This document shows, piece after piece, positions 44,501-53,355 of a stretch of DNA of 64,000 nt. Both the position numbers and the translations under genes were made by a program. The notes beneath the pieces were generated by a model that saw only the letters and a list, made by a program, of their open reading frames with translations, did no database searches and was not told the origin of the DNA. How positions within the stretch are numbered: position 1 is the first letter of the stretch; each line of letters starts with the position of its first letter. The DNA is from Algiphilus sp. Lineage in GTDB: Bacteria > Pseudomonadota > Gammaproteobacteria > Nevskiales > Nevskiaceae. The stretch is from NCBI RefSeq assembly GCF_023145115.1, contig NZ_JAGLEJ010000020.1, positions 1 through 64,000 of the forward strand, given 5' to 3'.

Positions 44501-45357
44501 GGCGTTTCCTCCCCGTCGTCGTCACCCGAGCCCGCGGCGGCCTCCGGCGCGGCCTCCACCGCGTCCAGCGCCGGCAGCGTGCCGGCATCGCCGTCGGCGG
44601 TCGGCACCGACACCGGCAGCAGCAGCAGCTCGGGCGCGATCACTTCGCGCGACACGCGCAGCGCCTGGCGCACGGTGGGAATGTAGTGCCCGGGCATGTC
44701 GACCCAGGCTTCGGAAGCCGCGTCCCAGCGCCTGACCTCGCTGCCGTCGAGCGACAGCGCGTACAGCGCCACCCGCCCGACCCGCAGGATGTCGTGCACG
44801 CGGCCGTCGATCTCGGCGCGCTCGTGACCGATGCCGCGGCCATAGTCCGACTCGGCCGCATAGGCCTCGAGCACCTTCTGATAGCGATCCGCCACCGAAA
44901 CCGAGGGGTCCGACATGGCATCGCGCAGCCCCTCGAGCCGCTTGCGACGCTCCTCCTGACGGAACGGCAGATCGAGCGCCACGAAGCGCTCCAGCGCGTC
45001 GATCATGCGCAGCATCAGCGGCATGATCTCGCGCTCGGTGAGCTCGAGCTCGCGGATCTGCTCGCGCAGCGACTCGAGCTCCGCCGCCTGCTGGTCGATC
45101 AGCTCCTGCAGCTGATCGGCATAGACGTTGAGCTGCTGCGTCTCCCATACCGCGGAGCGATAGGCCTGCAGCGCCTCGCGCGTGGCTTCGTCGACCTGAT
45201 CGATACGGTCCTGGGAGCGCGCGTCGTCGCGCCGCTGCGCCGCCGTCCGATCGACCGCGTCGCCGGCATCCTGGGCCTGCGCCGACGCGCCGGGCCAGAG
45301 GAGTGCGGCGCCGACCATGAAGGCGAGTGCGCGCCGGTTGCTGGAGGGGCGTGTCAT
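44497..45357 (-). CDS. DUF3450 periplasmic coiled-coil protein
   Basis: This 286-residue protein has a signal peptide (ASAQAQD) and a long coiled coil, QQAAELESLREQIRELELTE. A helical domain has ALDLPFRQEERRKRLEGLRD, and a beta part has VGRVALYALSLDGSEVRRWD. DUF3450 is the standard first gene of TonB2-type operons; its precise role is unknown. Its stop overlaps the start of the TtpC-like gene (ATGA). It marks the likely 5' end of the six-gene operon. Confidence 0.92.
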   Translation of the reverse strand: MTRPSSNRRALAFMVGAALLWPGASAQAQDAGDAVDRTAAQRRDDARSQDRIDQVDEATREALQAYRSAVWETQQLNVYADQLQELIDQQAAELESLREQIRELELTEREIMPLMLRMIDALERFVALDLPFRQEERRKRLEGLRDAMSDPSVSVADRYQKVLEAYAAESDYGRGIGHERAEIDGRVHDILRVGRVALYALSLDGSEVRRWDAASEAWVDMPGHYIPTVRQALRVSREVIAPELLLLPVSVPTADGDAGTLPALDAVEAAPEAAAGSGDDDGEETP

Positions 45358-45412
45358 TGCGGAAGTCCTGCGGGTGAATGCATGAAGGTCACGACCATGG
45401 CGGGCAATGCGG

Positions 45413-46195
45413 TCAGTAGTCCCCCAGCTCGCGCATGAAGATGCGGTTGAGCCAGGCCGGGAGGAAACGCGTCGTCAGCACCACGAGCATGCCCTGCAGA
45501 CCAACGTTCCAGTGGACCTGCGGCCACCAGCGCGGGCACGTCGCCGAACGCGTCACCACGCGCGCGACGTCACCGGCATCCAGGCGCACGCCGAGCCGCT
45601 CGAGTATCGCCGGCTGATGGATGCCGGTGGTCATCGCCGTCCTTGTGAAGAGCGGCCACACCGCCGTCACGCGGATGCCGTGGCGGCGCCACTCCGCGTC
45701 CAGCGCCTCGGTCAGTCCGCGCACCGCGAACTTGCTGGCCGAATAGACCGCGTAGGACGGTACGCCGTATGCGGCCGACGCCGAACACAGATTGACCACG
45801 CGCGCGCCGGGTGTGGTCATCAGGAACGGCAGCGCGATATGGCAGCCGCGCACGACCGCCTTCACGTTCACGTCGATGAGGCGGTCGTAATGCGAACAGT
45901 CGATCGATTCGAAGTCCCCGGCGCACACCAGCCCGGCATTGTTGACCAGCACGTCCAGCCGGCCGCCGGTGGCTTCCATGAAGCCGCGAAGCGCTGCGGT
46001 GTAGGCGTCAGCGTCGGTGACGTCGACGGCCTCCGTCCAGAGGCGCTCGCTGGCGGCCTCGGCTTCGAGCGCGGCAAGCGCCCGGCCGTCACGGTCGATC
46101 GCCCCCACCTGCCAGCCCATGGCGAGAAAGCGCAGGACCGTGGCACGGCCGATACCGGCCGAAGCGCCGGTCACCAGCACGCTGCGATGCGTCAA
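45413..46195 (-). CDS. short-chain dehydrogenase (SDR)
   Basis: This 260-residue Rossmann enzyme begins VLVTGASAGIGRATVLRFLA (TGxxxGIG). It has LVNNAG, and catalytic SASAAYGVPSYAVYSASK with Tyr and Lys (YSASK). The substrate is unknown. A C-terminal hydrophobic tail (LQGMLVVLTTRFLPAWLN) hints at membrane association or a hydrophobic substrate. It stands near the end of the TonB operon but has its own space. Confidence 0.9.
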   Translation of the reverse strand: MTHRSVLVTGASAGIGRATVLRFLAMGWQVGAIDRDGRALAALEAEAASERLWTEAVDVTDADAYTAALRGFMEATGGRLDVLVNNAGLVCAGDFESIDCSHYDRLIDVNVKAVVRGCHIALPFLMTTPGARVVNLCSASAAYGVPSYAVYSASKFAVRGLTEALDAEWRRHGIRVTAVWPLFTRTAMTTGIHQPAILERLGVRLDAGDVARVVTRSATCPRWWPQVHWNVGLQGMLVVLTTRFLPAWLNRIFMRELGDY

Positions 46196-46289
46196 GTGGG
46201 AATCTCCTCCGGATCTTTGCGAGGGACTCTAGCATTCCCGTTCGCACCGACAACTACGACGGACGCAGTAGACCGCGCCTCCGGCGGGA

Positions 46290-46490
46290 TCAGGCGCCGG
46301 TGGGGGCGGGATCCCCGCCCCCGCGCCCACGACGCGCCCAGAAGCGTTCGTGGAAGTGGTATGCGACGGTATTGCACATCGGTTCGATCAGCGCCACCAC
46401 ACCACCGGCCATGACGTTGCCGGTCATCAGGTAGACGACCGTGAACGCCACCGTCATGTGGACTATCGCGAATGAGATCGTCTTGGTCAT
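46290..46490 (-). CDS. DUF2061 small membrane protein
   Basis: This 66-residue protein starts at ATG 46490 (MTKTISFAIVHMTVAF), with GGAG upstream; a more distal ATG at 46511 has no such site. It matches DUF2061 (TVVYLMTGNVMAGGVVALIE and CNTVAYHFHERFW) with two membrane helices. The function is unknown. A Fur-box-like sequence lies 30 bp upstream, suggesting iron-dependent control. Confidence 0.85.
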   Translation of the reverse strand: MTKTISFAIVHMTVAFTVVYLMTGNVMAGGVVALIEPMCNTVAYHFHERFWARRGRGGGDPAPTGA

Positions 46491-46519
46491 GGCTGTGCTC
46501 CGCTTCGGCATGCACGCAT

Positions 46520-46538
46520 GATAGTGATTCTCATTCGC
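46520..46538. promoter_or_regulatory. Fur-box-like site
   Basis: GATAGTGATTCTCATTCGC matches the 19-bp Fur consensus GATAATGATAATCATTATC at 14 of 19 positions. It lies just upstream of the DUF2061 gene, where it would cover the promoter. Confidence 0.6.
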
Positions 46539-46598
46539 TAATCAATGCGTCCGTCGCGATGCTCCGGATAGTGGCGGGCTATCGCCGGTTCGCGGGCC

Positions 46599-47087
46599 CT
46601 ATTCCGGGCGCACGATGGTCGGGCCGAGGTGCTGCTGCACCTGCCGCGCATCGAAGGCCTTGAGGTCGTCGCGGCCCTGATCGTCCTCGAGCACGACGAT
46701 GTAGGCCTGCGCGTCGTAGCGGGTCGATCGCGGCGTGCTGGTGCCGACACCCAGCCCCGCGGCACCGCCGAAGGTGGAGTAGTACCCGAACCCGAAGCGG
46801 GTATCGAGCGTCTGCGTGTAGCTGGTCTGCGACTCGGTGGCCACGTCGCCCATGAGGAAATGCGTGCCGCCGTTCGCCAGCGTGATCTCGGCCGCCCGGA
46901 AGAGCAGGTAGTTCTCGACCCGGGCCCGCGGGGTGGCGTCGTTGCCGGAGAAGGTCACGCGGAAGCGCCTGTCCTCGATGCGCTGATCGGCGTAGCCGTA
47001 GCCGCCGTCGGCGGGTTGGTACGGCGTCGCGGTCACGCACCCGCTGACGGTCACCGCCAGTACCAGCATCGACAGCCATCCGCGCAT
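46599..47087 (-). CDS. CC0125/CC1285 family lipoprotein
   Basis: This 162-residue lipoprotein starts at ATG 47087 (MRGWLSMLVLAVTVSGC, Cys lipidated). The mature part, YQPADGGYGYADQRIEDRRF with VENYLLFRAAEITLANGG and a C-terminal DDLKAFDARQVQQHL, matches the CC0125/CC1285 family. The function is unknown. It follows greB by 13 bp on the same strand. Confidence 0.85.
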   Translation of the reverse strand: MRGWLSMLVLAVTVSGCVTATPYQPADGGYGYADQRIEDRRFRVTFSGNDATPRARVENYLLFRAAEITLANGGTHFLMGDVATESQTSYTQTLDTRFGFGYYSTFGGAAGLGVGTSTPRSTRYDAQAYIVVLEDDQGRDDLKAFDARQVQQHLGPTIVRPE

Positions 47088-47100
47088 GCACCCGCTCCTC

Positions 47101-47637
47101 TCAATCCGGGTCATCATTGACCGCTCGCGCGTCTGCGGGTTCCGCATAGGCCACGCTCAGCACCTCGATCTCCTGTTCGCCGCCGGGCGCCGCGTGATGG
47201 AACACGTCGCCCTCGCGACGGCCGAGCAGCGCGCGCGGCAGCGGTGCGTCGACCGACACGCACCCGCTGGCGGTATCGGTCTCGTCCGCCCCCACCAGCC
47301 GGAGGGTGCGCTCGGCATCGCCGTCCACGCAGATGCGGACCGCGGCGCCGAAGTGAATGCGGCCGGGATCGTCCGGAAGCGGCGGAACGCGGAGTTGCGG
47401 CAGGCGACGCTGCAGATAACGCACGCGGCGATCGATCTCCCCGAGCTCCTTCTTGCGGTACTGATATTCGGCGTTCTCCGAGCGATCACCCTCCGCGGCG
47501 GCGGCCGCGAGCGCCCGCACCACGGCGGGCCGGCGCTCGCGCCACAGATGGTCGTACTCGGCCTGCAGCCGCGCCAGACCATCGGCAGTGACGTAGGGCG
47601 ACGCGCGCTCGGTGTTCGGCGGCCGCCAGCGACTCAT
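47101..47637 (-). CDS. greB: transcription elongation factor GreB
   Basis: This 178-residue protein starts at ATG 47637 (MSRWRPPNTERASPYVTADG). The N-terminal coiled coil has EGDRSENAEYQYRKKELGEI, with the acidic tip that reactivates backtracked RNA polymerase. The C-terminal FKBP-like domain has ALLGRREGDVFH. The lengthened N-terminus and Arg/Lys pattern favour GreB over GreA. The start overlaps the SDR stop by 4 bp. Confidence 0.9.
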   Translation of the reverse strand: MSRWRPPNTERASPYVTADGLARLQAEYDHLWRERRPAVVRALAAAAAEGDRSENAEYQYRKKELGEIDRRVRYLQRRLPQLRVPPLPDDPGRIHFGAAVRICVDGDAERTLRLVGADETDTASGCVSVDAPLPRALLGRREGDVFHHAAPGGEQEIEVLSVAYAEPADARAVNDDPD

Positions 47638-48479
47638 GTCACCTTGGGCAGGTCGTCCGGAACGAAGAAGTCGGGCATCAGCTCCGATTCGTCGACGTCG
47701 GCCCGGCGGTATCCCGAGAAATCGCGCACGCCGCTGTCGTGGAGCACCACGTCGTCGATGCAGAACTGGCCGGTGAAGCTGCGGCTGTCCTTGCACAGGA
47801 TGACGTGCGCAGCGTCCGCCATGATCTCCGGCGCCCGCGACCGCTTGGCGAGCTCGTCGCCTCCCAGCATCTCGATGGCCGCGGTGGCGATGCCGGTGCG
47901 TGGCCACAAGGCATTGGCGGCGATGCCGTCCCTGGCGAACTCCTCCGCCCAGGCCAGCGTGCAGAGGCTCATGCCGTACTTGGCGATGGAATACGCCACG
48001 TGCGGCGCGAACCACTTGCTGCGCATATCCAGGGGCGGCGACAGCGTGAGGATGTGCGGATTCTCCGCCTTGCGCAGATGCGGGATGGCCTTCTGGCCGC
48101 AGAGATAGGTGCCGCGCGCATTGATCTGGTTCATCAGGTCGTAGCGCTTCATGTCGGTCTGCATCGTCCCGGTCAGCGAGATTGCGCTGGCGTTGTTGAC
48201 CAGGATGTCCAGTCCGCCGAAGGTCTCCACGGTCTTCTCGATGGCGGCCGTGACCTGCTCCTCCTCGCGGATGTCGCAGAGCAGCGGAAGCGCCTGCCCG
48301 CCGGCTTCGCGGATGGCGTCCGCCGCCGTGTGGATGGTGCCCGACAGCTTGGGGTGCGGCTGGTCGGTCTTGGCGGCGACGGCGACATTGGCACCGTCGC
48401 GGGCTGCGCGAACGGCGATGGCGAGGCCGATGCCGCGGCTGCCGCCGGAGATGAACAGGGTCTTGCCTTGCAGGCTCAT
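47634..48479 (-). CDS. HSDL2-like short-chain dehydrogenase
   Basis: This 281-residue SDR has the nucleotide motif ISGGSRGIGLAIAVRAARDG, LVNNASAI, and catalytic VAYSIAKYGM. It has the IHTAADAIREAGGQALPLLC and GTYLCGQKAIPHL tracts of the HSDL2/citronellol-dehydrogenase-like group. It probably oxidises or reduces a lipid-type alcohol or ketone (inference). It overlaps greB by 4 bp. It lies between greB and the RND transporter. Confidence 0.85.
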   Translation of the reverse strand: MSLQGKTLFISGGSRGIGLAIAVRAARDGANVAVAAKTDQPHPKLSGTIHTAADAIREAGGQALPLLCDIREEEQVTAAIEKTVETFGGLDILVNNASAISLTGTMQTDMKRYDLMNQINARGTYLCGQKAIPHLRKAENPHILTLSPPLDMRSKWFAPHVAYSIAKYGMSLCTLAWAEEFARDGIAANALWPRTGIATAAIEMLGGDELAKRSRAPEIMADAAHVILCKDSRSFTGQFCIDDVVLHDSGVRDFSGYRRADVDESELMPDFFVPDDLPKVT

Positions 48480-48560
48480 GCAGTGTCTCCCGATTGCGTG
48501 GGTTCGTGTTCGGTCGCCGATTATGGCGGCATCGTCGACCGCGGGCGTGACGCTACGGTG

Positions 48561-51284
48561 TTAGCGCAGCATCGAGGTGGCGTGCGCCAGGCGCTCGGCC
48601 TGGATGCGATTGAGGTTGCGCAGCACGATGGCGGCGATGCGCGGGTGCCGTCGGCGCAGCCGCTCGAGGTCGTTGGCGTTGAAGCGCAGCAGGCGCGTGT
48701 CGCGGCGCGTGGTCACCGACGCGGTGCGACGCTGTCCGAAGTAGCCCGCCTCGCCCAGCGTGGCGCCGCGGAACAGACTGTTGATGGTGCGCCGCTGCCC
48801 CTCGCGCTCGACCCACACTTCGAGCTGCCCGTCGACGCACACCCAGATGTCGGCGGAGATCTCGCCCTCGATGACGATATCGGTGCCGGCCGGCACGCGC
48901 TCGTAGTGCGCGGTGAGCGCGAACAGGCGCGCCTGGCGGTTGCTGAGGCCGTTGAGCAGCGGGATGGTGTACTGCGGCGACTGACCCAGGTCGACCCGCA
49001 GCAGATCCCAGAGTGTCACGATCCGCACCATGGAGCCGAGCGCGGGCGTCACCAGGATGTCGGTGAGCCAGGCCAGCAGCAGCGCGAGCGCCGCCAGCGC
49101 GCCGAACTCGGCGTGCGACACCAGCGGCGACAGCAGAAAGGCGCCGAAGCTGAGGCACAGCGCCGCCGTGGTCAGCGAGACCGGGCGCAGCACCGTGCCC
49201 AGGGCGTGACTGACCGCCTGATCCTCGCTGCCGCGCGCCCGGGCCTCGGCATTGAAGCGCGCCAGGAAATGGATGGTATCGTCCACCGCCACCCCGATCA
49301 CGAGGCAGGCCACGAGGCTGGTGGCCGGGTTGAGTCCGATGCCGCTGATCCCGAGGAGGCCGAAGTAGACCGCCACCGGGATGAGATTGGGGATCATCGC
49401 CACCAGCGCGGCGCGCAGCGACAGGAAGAGCGCGTAGAGCACCAGCAGGATCGCAAGCAGTGCGGCCCCCACCGACAGCCACTGCCGGTCGACCACGCGC
49501 GTGACCGTGCTGGCCGCCATCACCGGGGCCCCGGTGACCTCCGCGTTGAGCGCCGGCGGCAGCGTCGCCAGTCGCGTCCGGATGCGCTCGACCAGCGCGC
49601 TGACCTGCGCACTGTGATCGACATTGATGCGCAACGGCACCACGGCATTGCGCTGCCGGGAATCGATCAGGCCGCGCACCGCATCGTTGCCGCCGAAGCT
49701 CAGCAGCTGGCGTGCCAGCCGCGTGCTTTCCGGGTATGCCAGCGCACCACCCGCGTCCGGCTGCATGGCCGCATTCAGAACCTGCAGATGGTCGACGTAA
49801 CTGACGGCGGCTCCGATCTCGGGCTGCTCGCGGGCCCAGGACACGAAATCCCCGACCGCGCGCGCGATGTCCGGCTCGAGCAGCACATGATCGAGCGGCG
49901 CCTCGAGCAGCACCGCGATGGTGTTGGCGCCCCCCAGATCAGCGTTGACCTGCTCGTACTGGGCGCGCACCGGTGCGTCGGGACTGAAGTTCGCGATGTA
50001 GGACGACCCCGGCTCGACGCGCTGCGCGAGCAGTGCCCCGGCCACCAGCACGCCGAGCGCGGCAGCCACGATGGGCACGCGCCAGCGCACATCGAAGCGC
50101 GCCAGACGATCGGCCACGCGCCGCGCGATGCTCTCGCCCAGCAGCGGCCGCGCACCGATGTGCATGCCCATGAGCAGCAGCAGCGCCGGCAGGTAGCTCA
50201 CGCTGAGCACGGTCAGCGACAGGACGCCGGTCACCGCCAGCAGCGAGAAGTCGCGCACGGCGGGAAGTGGTGACAGCGCCAGCGCCGCCAGCCCGATGGA
50301 CGTGGTGAGCCCGTTGAGCAGCAGCGGCACCGCCACCGCCCCCACCGCGCGGCGCGCGCGGCCGGTGCTCTCGCCGACATCGTGCCGGAGCCATTCCGAC
50401 ACCATGTGGATGCTGAACATGATCCCGAAGGCCACCACCACCGGCGGCGCGATCGCCGACACCATGTTGAGCGACAGGCCGGCGAGCGCGCCCACCGCCC
50501 ACATCACGAGCAGCGAAACGCCGATGCTCATGGCACCGAGCAGCACCACCAGGGCGCTGCGGAAGGACAGCGCCAGCAGGCCGATGACCAGCGCCACCGC
50601 CACCGGCAGCGTGCGCAGCAGACCGTCCCAGATGGCATCCGTGGTGGCGGCATCGACCAGCCCGGTTCCGGTGGTCGCGACATCGTGGAAGCCGGTCACC
50701 GCCGCGACCTCGATACGCACCGCCTCCGCAAGCGCCTGCACGCCGCTGCCCTCGAGACCGTCCACCGGCGTGACGATGAAGGCCGCCGCGTCCGGGTCGG
50801 CGCTGAACAGCACGCCGGCCAGCATCGGGTTGCGACGGGCGCTGTCGGCAATGGTAGTGAGCCGTTCGGGGTCGCGCCGGTACTGCTCGGTCACCGAACC
50901 GACATCCAGCACCGCGTCATCGGGGCTGTTGAGCAGCAGGTTCGGCGCGGACGCCAGCGAGTTGACCGACCGCACCGATGGCAGCGCGCGAACGCGGTCG
51001 TGCGCAGCGGCCACCGCGTTCAGCCCGTCGGCACTGAACAGGTCGTCGTGGCGTGCGCTCACCAGCAGCGCATCGGTGGCACCGAAGCGGGCCTCCAGCC
51101 GCTGCATGCTCTCCGTCTCGGCTGCATCGGCCGGCAGCAGGGCGTCGAGGTCGGTATCGACGCGGATCAGCGGGCCGTCGGCATCGCGCGTCAGCGCAAC
51201 GGTGATCGCGGACAGGGCGCTGACCACGGTCACGGCCGCGACCACCAGTCGCGGCCGCGCCAGCATCGCGTCCAGCCACCCCAT
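48561..51284 (-). CDS. MMPL/RND transporter with C-terminal cyclic-nucleotide-binding-like domain
   Basis: This 907-residue membrane protein has two RND halves, each with a periplasmic domain and about six helices (around residues 12-390 and 405-750). GLNPATSLVACLVIGVAVDD is the second-half signature. A soluble CRP-like cNMP-binding domain follows (about residues 775-895), ending with DLERLRRRHPRIAAIVLRNL. RND/MMPL proteins of this size move lipids or hydrophobic compounds; the added regulatory domain is uncommon. The partner LolA-like gene ends 3 bp upstream. Confidence 0.88.
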   Translation of the reverse strand: MGWLDAMLARPRLVVAAVTVVSALSAITVALTRDADGPLIRVDTDLDALLPADAAETESMQRLEARFGATDALLVSARHDDLFSADGLNAVAAAHDRVRALPSVRSVNSLASAPNLLLNSPDDAVLDVGSVTEQYRRDPERLTTIADSARRNPMLAGVLFSADPDAAAFIVTPVDGLEGSGVQALAEAVRIEVAAVTGFHDVATTGTGLVDAATTDAIWDGLLRTLPVAVALVIGLLALSFRSALVVLLGAMSIGVSLLVMWAVGALAGLSLNMVSAIAPPVVVAFGIMFSIHMVSEWLRHDVGESTGRARRAVGAVAVPLLLNGLTTSIGLAALALSPLPAVRDFSLLAVTGVLSLTVLSVSYLPALLLLMGMHIGARPLLGESIARRVADRLARFDVRWRVPIVAAALGVLVAGALLAQRVEPGSSYIANFSPDAPVRAQYEQVNADLGGANTIAVLLEAPLDHVLLEPDIARAVGDFVSWAREQPEIGAAVSYVDHLQVLNAAMQPDAGGALAYPESTRLARQLLSFGGNDAVRGLIDSRQRNAVVPLRINVDHSAQVSALVERIRTRLATLPPALNAEVTGAPVMAASTVTRVVDRQWLSVGAALLAILLVLYALFLSLRAALVAMIPNLIPVAVYFGLLGISGIGLNPATSLVACLVIGVAVDDTIHFLARFNAEARARGSEDQAVSHALGTVLRPVSLTTAALCLSFGAFLLSPLVSHAEFGALAALALLLAWLTDILVTPALGSMVRIVTLWDLLRVDLGQSPQYTIPLLNGLSNRQARLFALTAHYERVPAGTDIVIEGEISADIWVCVDGQLEVWVEREGQRRTINSLFRGATLGEAGYFGQRRTASVTTRRDTRLLRFNANDLERLRRRHPRIAAIVLRNLNRIQAERLAHATSMLR

Positions 51285-51287
51285 GGG

Positions 51288-52142
51288 TCAGCGTCCGAGG
51301 AAGAACGCGTTGGGGAGGAAGATGCGCTGCGGCAGCGACTCGGGCAGCTCCAGCTCGGAGAGCTCGGCGTGACTGGTCCGCTGGTTGCGGAGATTGTGCA
51401 TGCGCAGCCGTCTGGCGTAGGTGACGCCGCCGGCCGCGTGCAGGCTCTCGGGGTCCGCGCTGAACCGCTTGACGACGCCGTTGCCGTCGACGAACTCGGC
51501 CTGCAGCGTCACGCACGAGGCCTGATCCACCGCAGCGTCGACATGCAGGTACACGGTCGGTTCCTCCGGCCCCGGCACGAAGCGCATGCGCCACACCGGC
51601 CGACCGTCGAGCGCATCGCTCCCGGTCAGGCTCTGCTCGCCGCTGGAGAAGGCGCCCTGCGCCTGCTGCAGGTCGCGCATGCTGAATTCGGAGTCGAACA
51701 GGCCGCTGTCGGCCCCGCTCCCGATCACCCGTCGCACCCGATTGAGCTCGGGGATGAAGACGAAGGTCTCGTCGCGCGATTCCAGCTCCCGCCACAGGTA
51801 GGCCGTGCCGGCCATGTCGGAGGGAGCCTCGACGTAGGTCGTCATCGCGGCCCGCCCCTCGTTGCGCCTGAGATAGACGAGCGCGCGCAGCTCCCGGCCA
51901 TCGTCATCGCCGCCTTCGGTGCGCAGCCGGAGCTCGCGCAGTCGCAGCCGCTCCGGAATGTTCTCGCGCATGCAGCGCATGACGCTGTCGGCGGTCGCCG
52001 CCGTATCGGCCGCGTCCGAGACCGCCGCGTCGTCGTGCTCGACAGCGGCCCCGGTATCGCCGGCGTCGGCCGACGCGCCCCCCGCGGCGAGCGCAATGGC
52101 CACCGCGAATGCCCGCCCGGACATCGATCTCTTCCCCCGCAT
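51288..52142 (-). CDS. LolA-like outer-membrane lipoprotein-sorting family protein
   Basis: This 284-residue periplasmic protein starts at ATG 52142, supported by GGGAGG six bases upstream; a further ATG at 52124 is possible. A signal peptide (AVAIALAAGGASA) and an Asp/Ala-rich mature end lead to a LolA/LppX-like fold: RENIPERLRLRELRLRTEGG, FVFIPELNRVRRVIG, and FDSEFSMRDLQQAQG. It probably carries hydrophobic cargo between RND protein and outer membrane. It lies directly before the RND gene, the standard pairing. Confidence 0.85.
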   Translation of the reverse strand: MRGKRSMSGRAFAVAIALAAGGASADAGDTGAAVEHDDAAVSDAADTAATADSVMRCMRENIPERLRLRELRLRTEGGDDDGRELRALVYLRRNEGRAAMTTYVEAPSDMAGTAYLWRELESRDETFVFIPELNRVRRVIGSGADSGLFDSEFSMRDLQQAQGAFSSGEQSLTGSDALDGRPVWRMRFVPGPEEPTVYLHVDAAVDQASCVTLQAEFVDGNGVVKRFSADPESLHAAGGVTYARRLRMHNLRNQRTSHAELSELELPESLPQRIFLPNAFFLGR

Positions 52143-52291
52143 GCGCGCCCTCCCAGGCTTTCGACTTGGTTTCGTTCGCCCGCGCACTGTAGCGCGTCAC
52201 CGGTGCCGGCAAGCGATTCCACCCGCCGGACTGGTGCCGCGCGCCGCAAGCCGGTACAAATGATGCCGGTCTGCGCATCCCGAGGGCACCC

Positions 52292-53305
52292 ATGCTGCTG
52301 ATTGTCGGACCCGGTGCGGTCGGCACCGTGATCGCCGGTTACCTCGGCGCGGCGGGCCGACCGTTGCGACTGCAGTGCACGCGGCACGACCTGCCCGCCG
52401 TTGCCGCCGCCGAGGGCATCGCCGTCGAACGCGTCACCGGTGGCCCCGCGCTGGCGGGGCCGCGACCGCTGCTGACGACCTCGGCGGACCCGGACGAGGT
52501 CCGTCAGGTGCTGATCTGCGTGAAGCACCCGGACCTGGATGCGGCGCTCGACGGGCTGCCCGCCGACATGCGGGCGGACACCCCACTCGTATCCACGCTC
52601 AACGGCGTGGGCGCGCTGCGCCGGATCCGCGAACGCTTCCCCGGCCATCCGGTGCTGCCGGCCACCATCCTGTTCAACGCCCAGCTGCTGGAGCCGCTCC
52701 ACGCCCGGGTCAGCGCGCGCCCGCAGATCGGCATCCCGCGCGAGCACGGTGCGACGGTCGCGCTGTTCCGCGGCTCCGGCCTGCGCGTCCGCGCCGCACG
52801 CGGCGAGGCCGCCGCCTGGGGCAAGCTGCTGTTCAATCTGTCCGCCGGCATTGCGGCGCTGACCCACAGCACCTTCCGCGAAGTGCTTACCGTGCCCGGC
52901 CTGCGCGCCGTGTACGCGGACCTGCTGGACGAAGGCGCCGAGGTGCTGCGCACCGCCGGTATCGATTTCAGCGTTCCGGTGGGCGTCCCGCTGACGGTCT
53001 TCCTGCGCCTGCTCCGGCACAACGGTGGCGCTGCCTGGCGTCTCGCGGCCTGGCGACTGGGCCTCGGCGACGGCGCCTATCCGTCGATGGTCAGCGACCT
53101 CGCGCACGGCCGCCGCACGGAGATCGACCTGCTCAGCGGCGAGATCGCCGGGCTGGCGCGGCGCAACGGTCTCGCGGCGGAGCGCAACCAGCGCATCGTC
53201 GAGCTGGTCACCGCCGCCGAGCGCGGGGAGACCCGGATTCCGATGACGGCGGACATGCTGGAGGCCGCCATGGATCGCCGTCAGCTCACCGTCCGTCCGG
53301 ACTGA
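52292..53305 (+). CDS. 2-dehydropantoate 2-reductase family protein
   Basis: This 337-residue protein has the ApbA/PanE Rossmann start MLLIVGPGAVGTVIAGYLGA, STLNGVGALRRIRERFPGH and WGKLLFNLSAGIAALTH (NADPH-linked core), and a C-terminal helical domain. PanE reduces ketopantoate in pantothenate synthesis. The family also includes other ketoacid reductases, so the exact substrate is uncertain. It stands alone, divergent from the RND operon. Confidence 0.85.
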   Translation: MLLIVGPGAVGTVIAGYLGAAGRPLRLQCTRHDLPAVAAAEGIAVERVTGGPALAGPRPLLTTSADPDEVRQVLICVKHPDLDAALDGLPADMRADTPLVSTLNGVGALRRIRERFPGHPVLPATILFNAQLLEPLHARVSARPQIGIPREHGATVALFRGSGLRVRAARGEAAAWGKLLFNLSAGIAALTHSTFREVLTVPGLRAVYADLLDEGAEVLRTAGIDFSVPVGVPLTVFLRLLRHNGGAAWRLAAWRLGLGDGAYPSMVSDLAHGRRTEIDLLSGEIAGLARRNGLAAERNQRIVELVTAAERGETRIPMTADMLEAAMDRRQLTVRPD

Positions 53306-53355
53306 CGCTTTTTCCCGGCGTGGCAATGCCTTAGACTTCCGGCGAAGGGGAAGCC

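Noticed and set aside
47739..50273. Long plus-strand open frame opposite the SDR and RND genes
   Set aside because: It runs across two unrelated real genes and their gap, and shows only low-complexity His/Arg/Gln content.
53306..53355. A sigma-54-like promoter (TGGCAATGCCTTAG) before bcsD
   Set aside because: The GG to GC spacing is wrong and the -12 element does not match.
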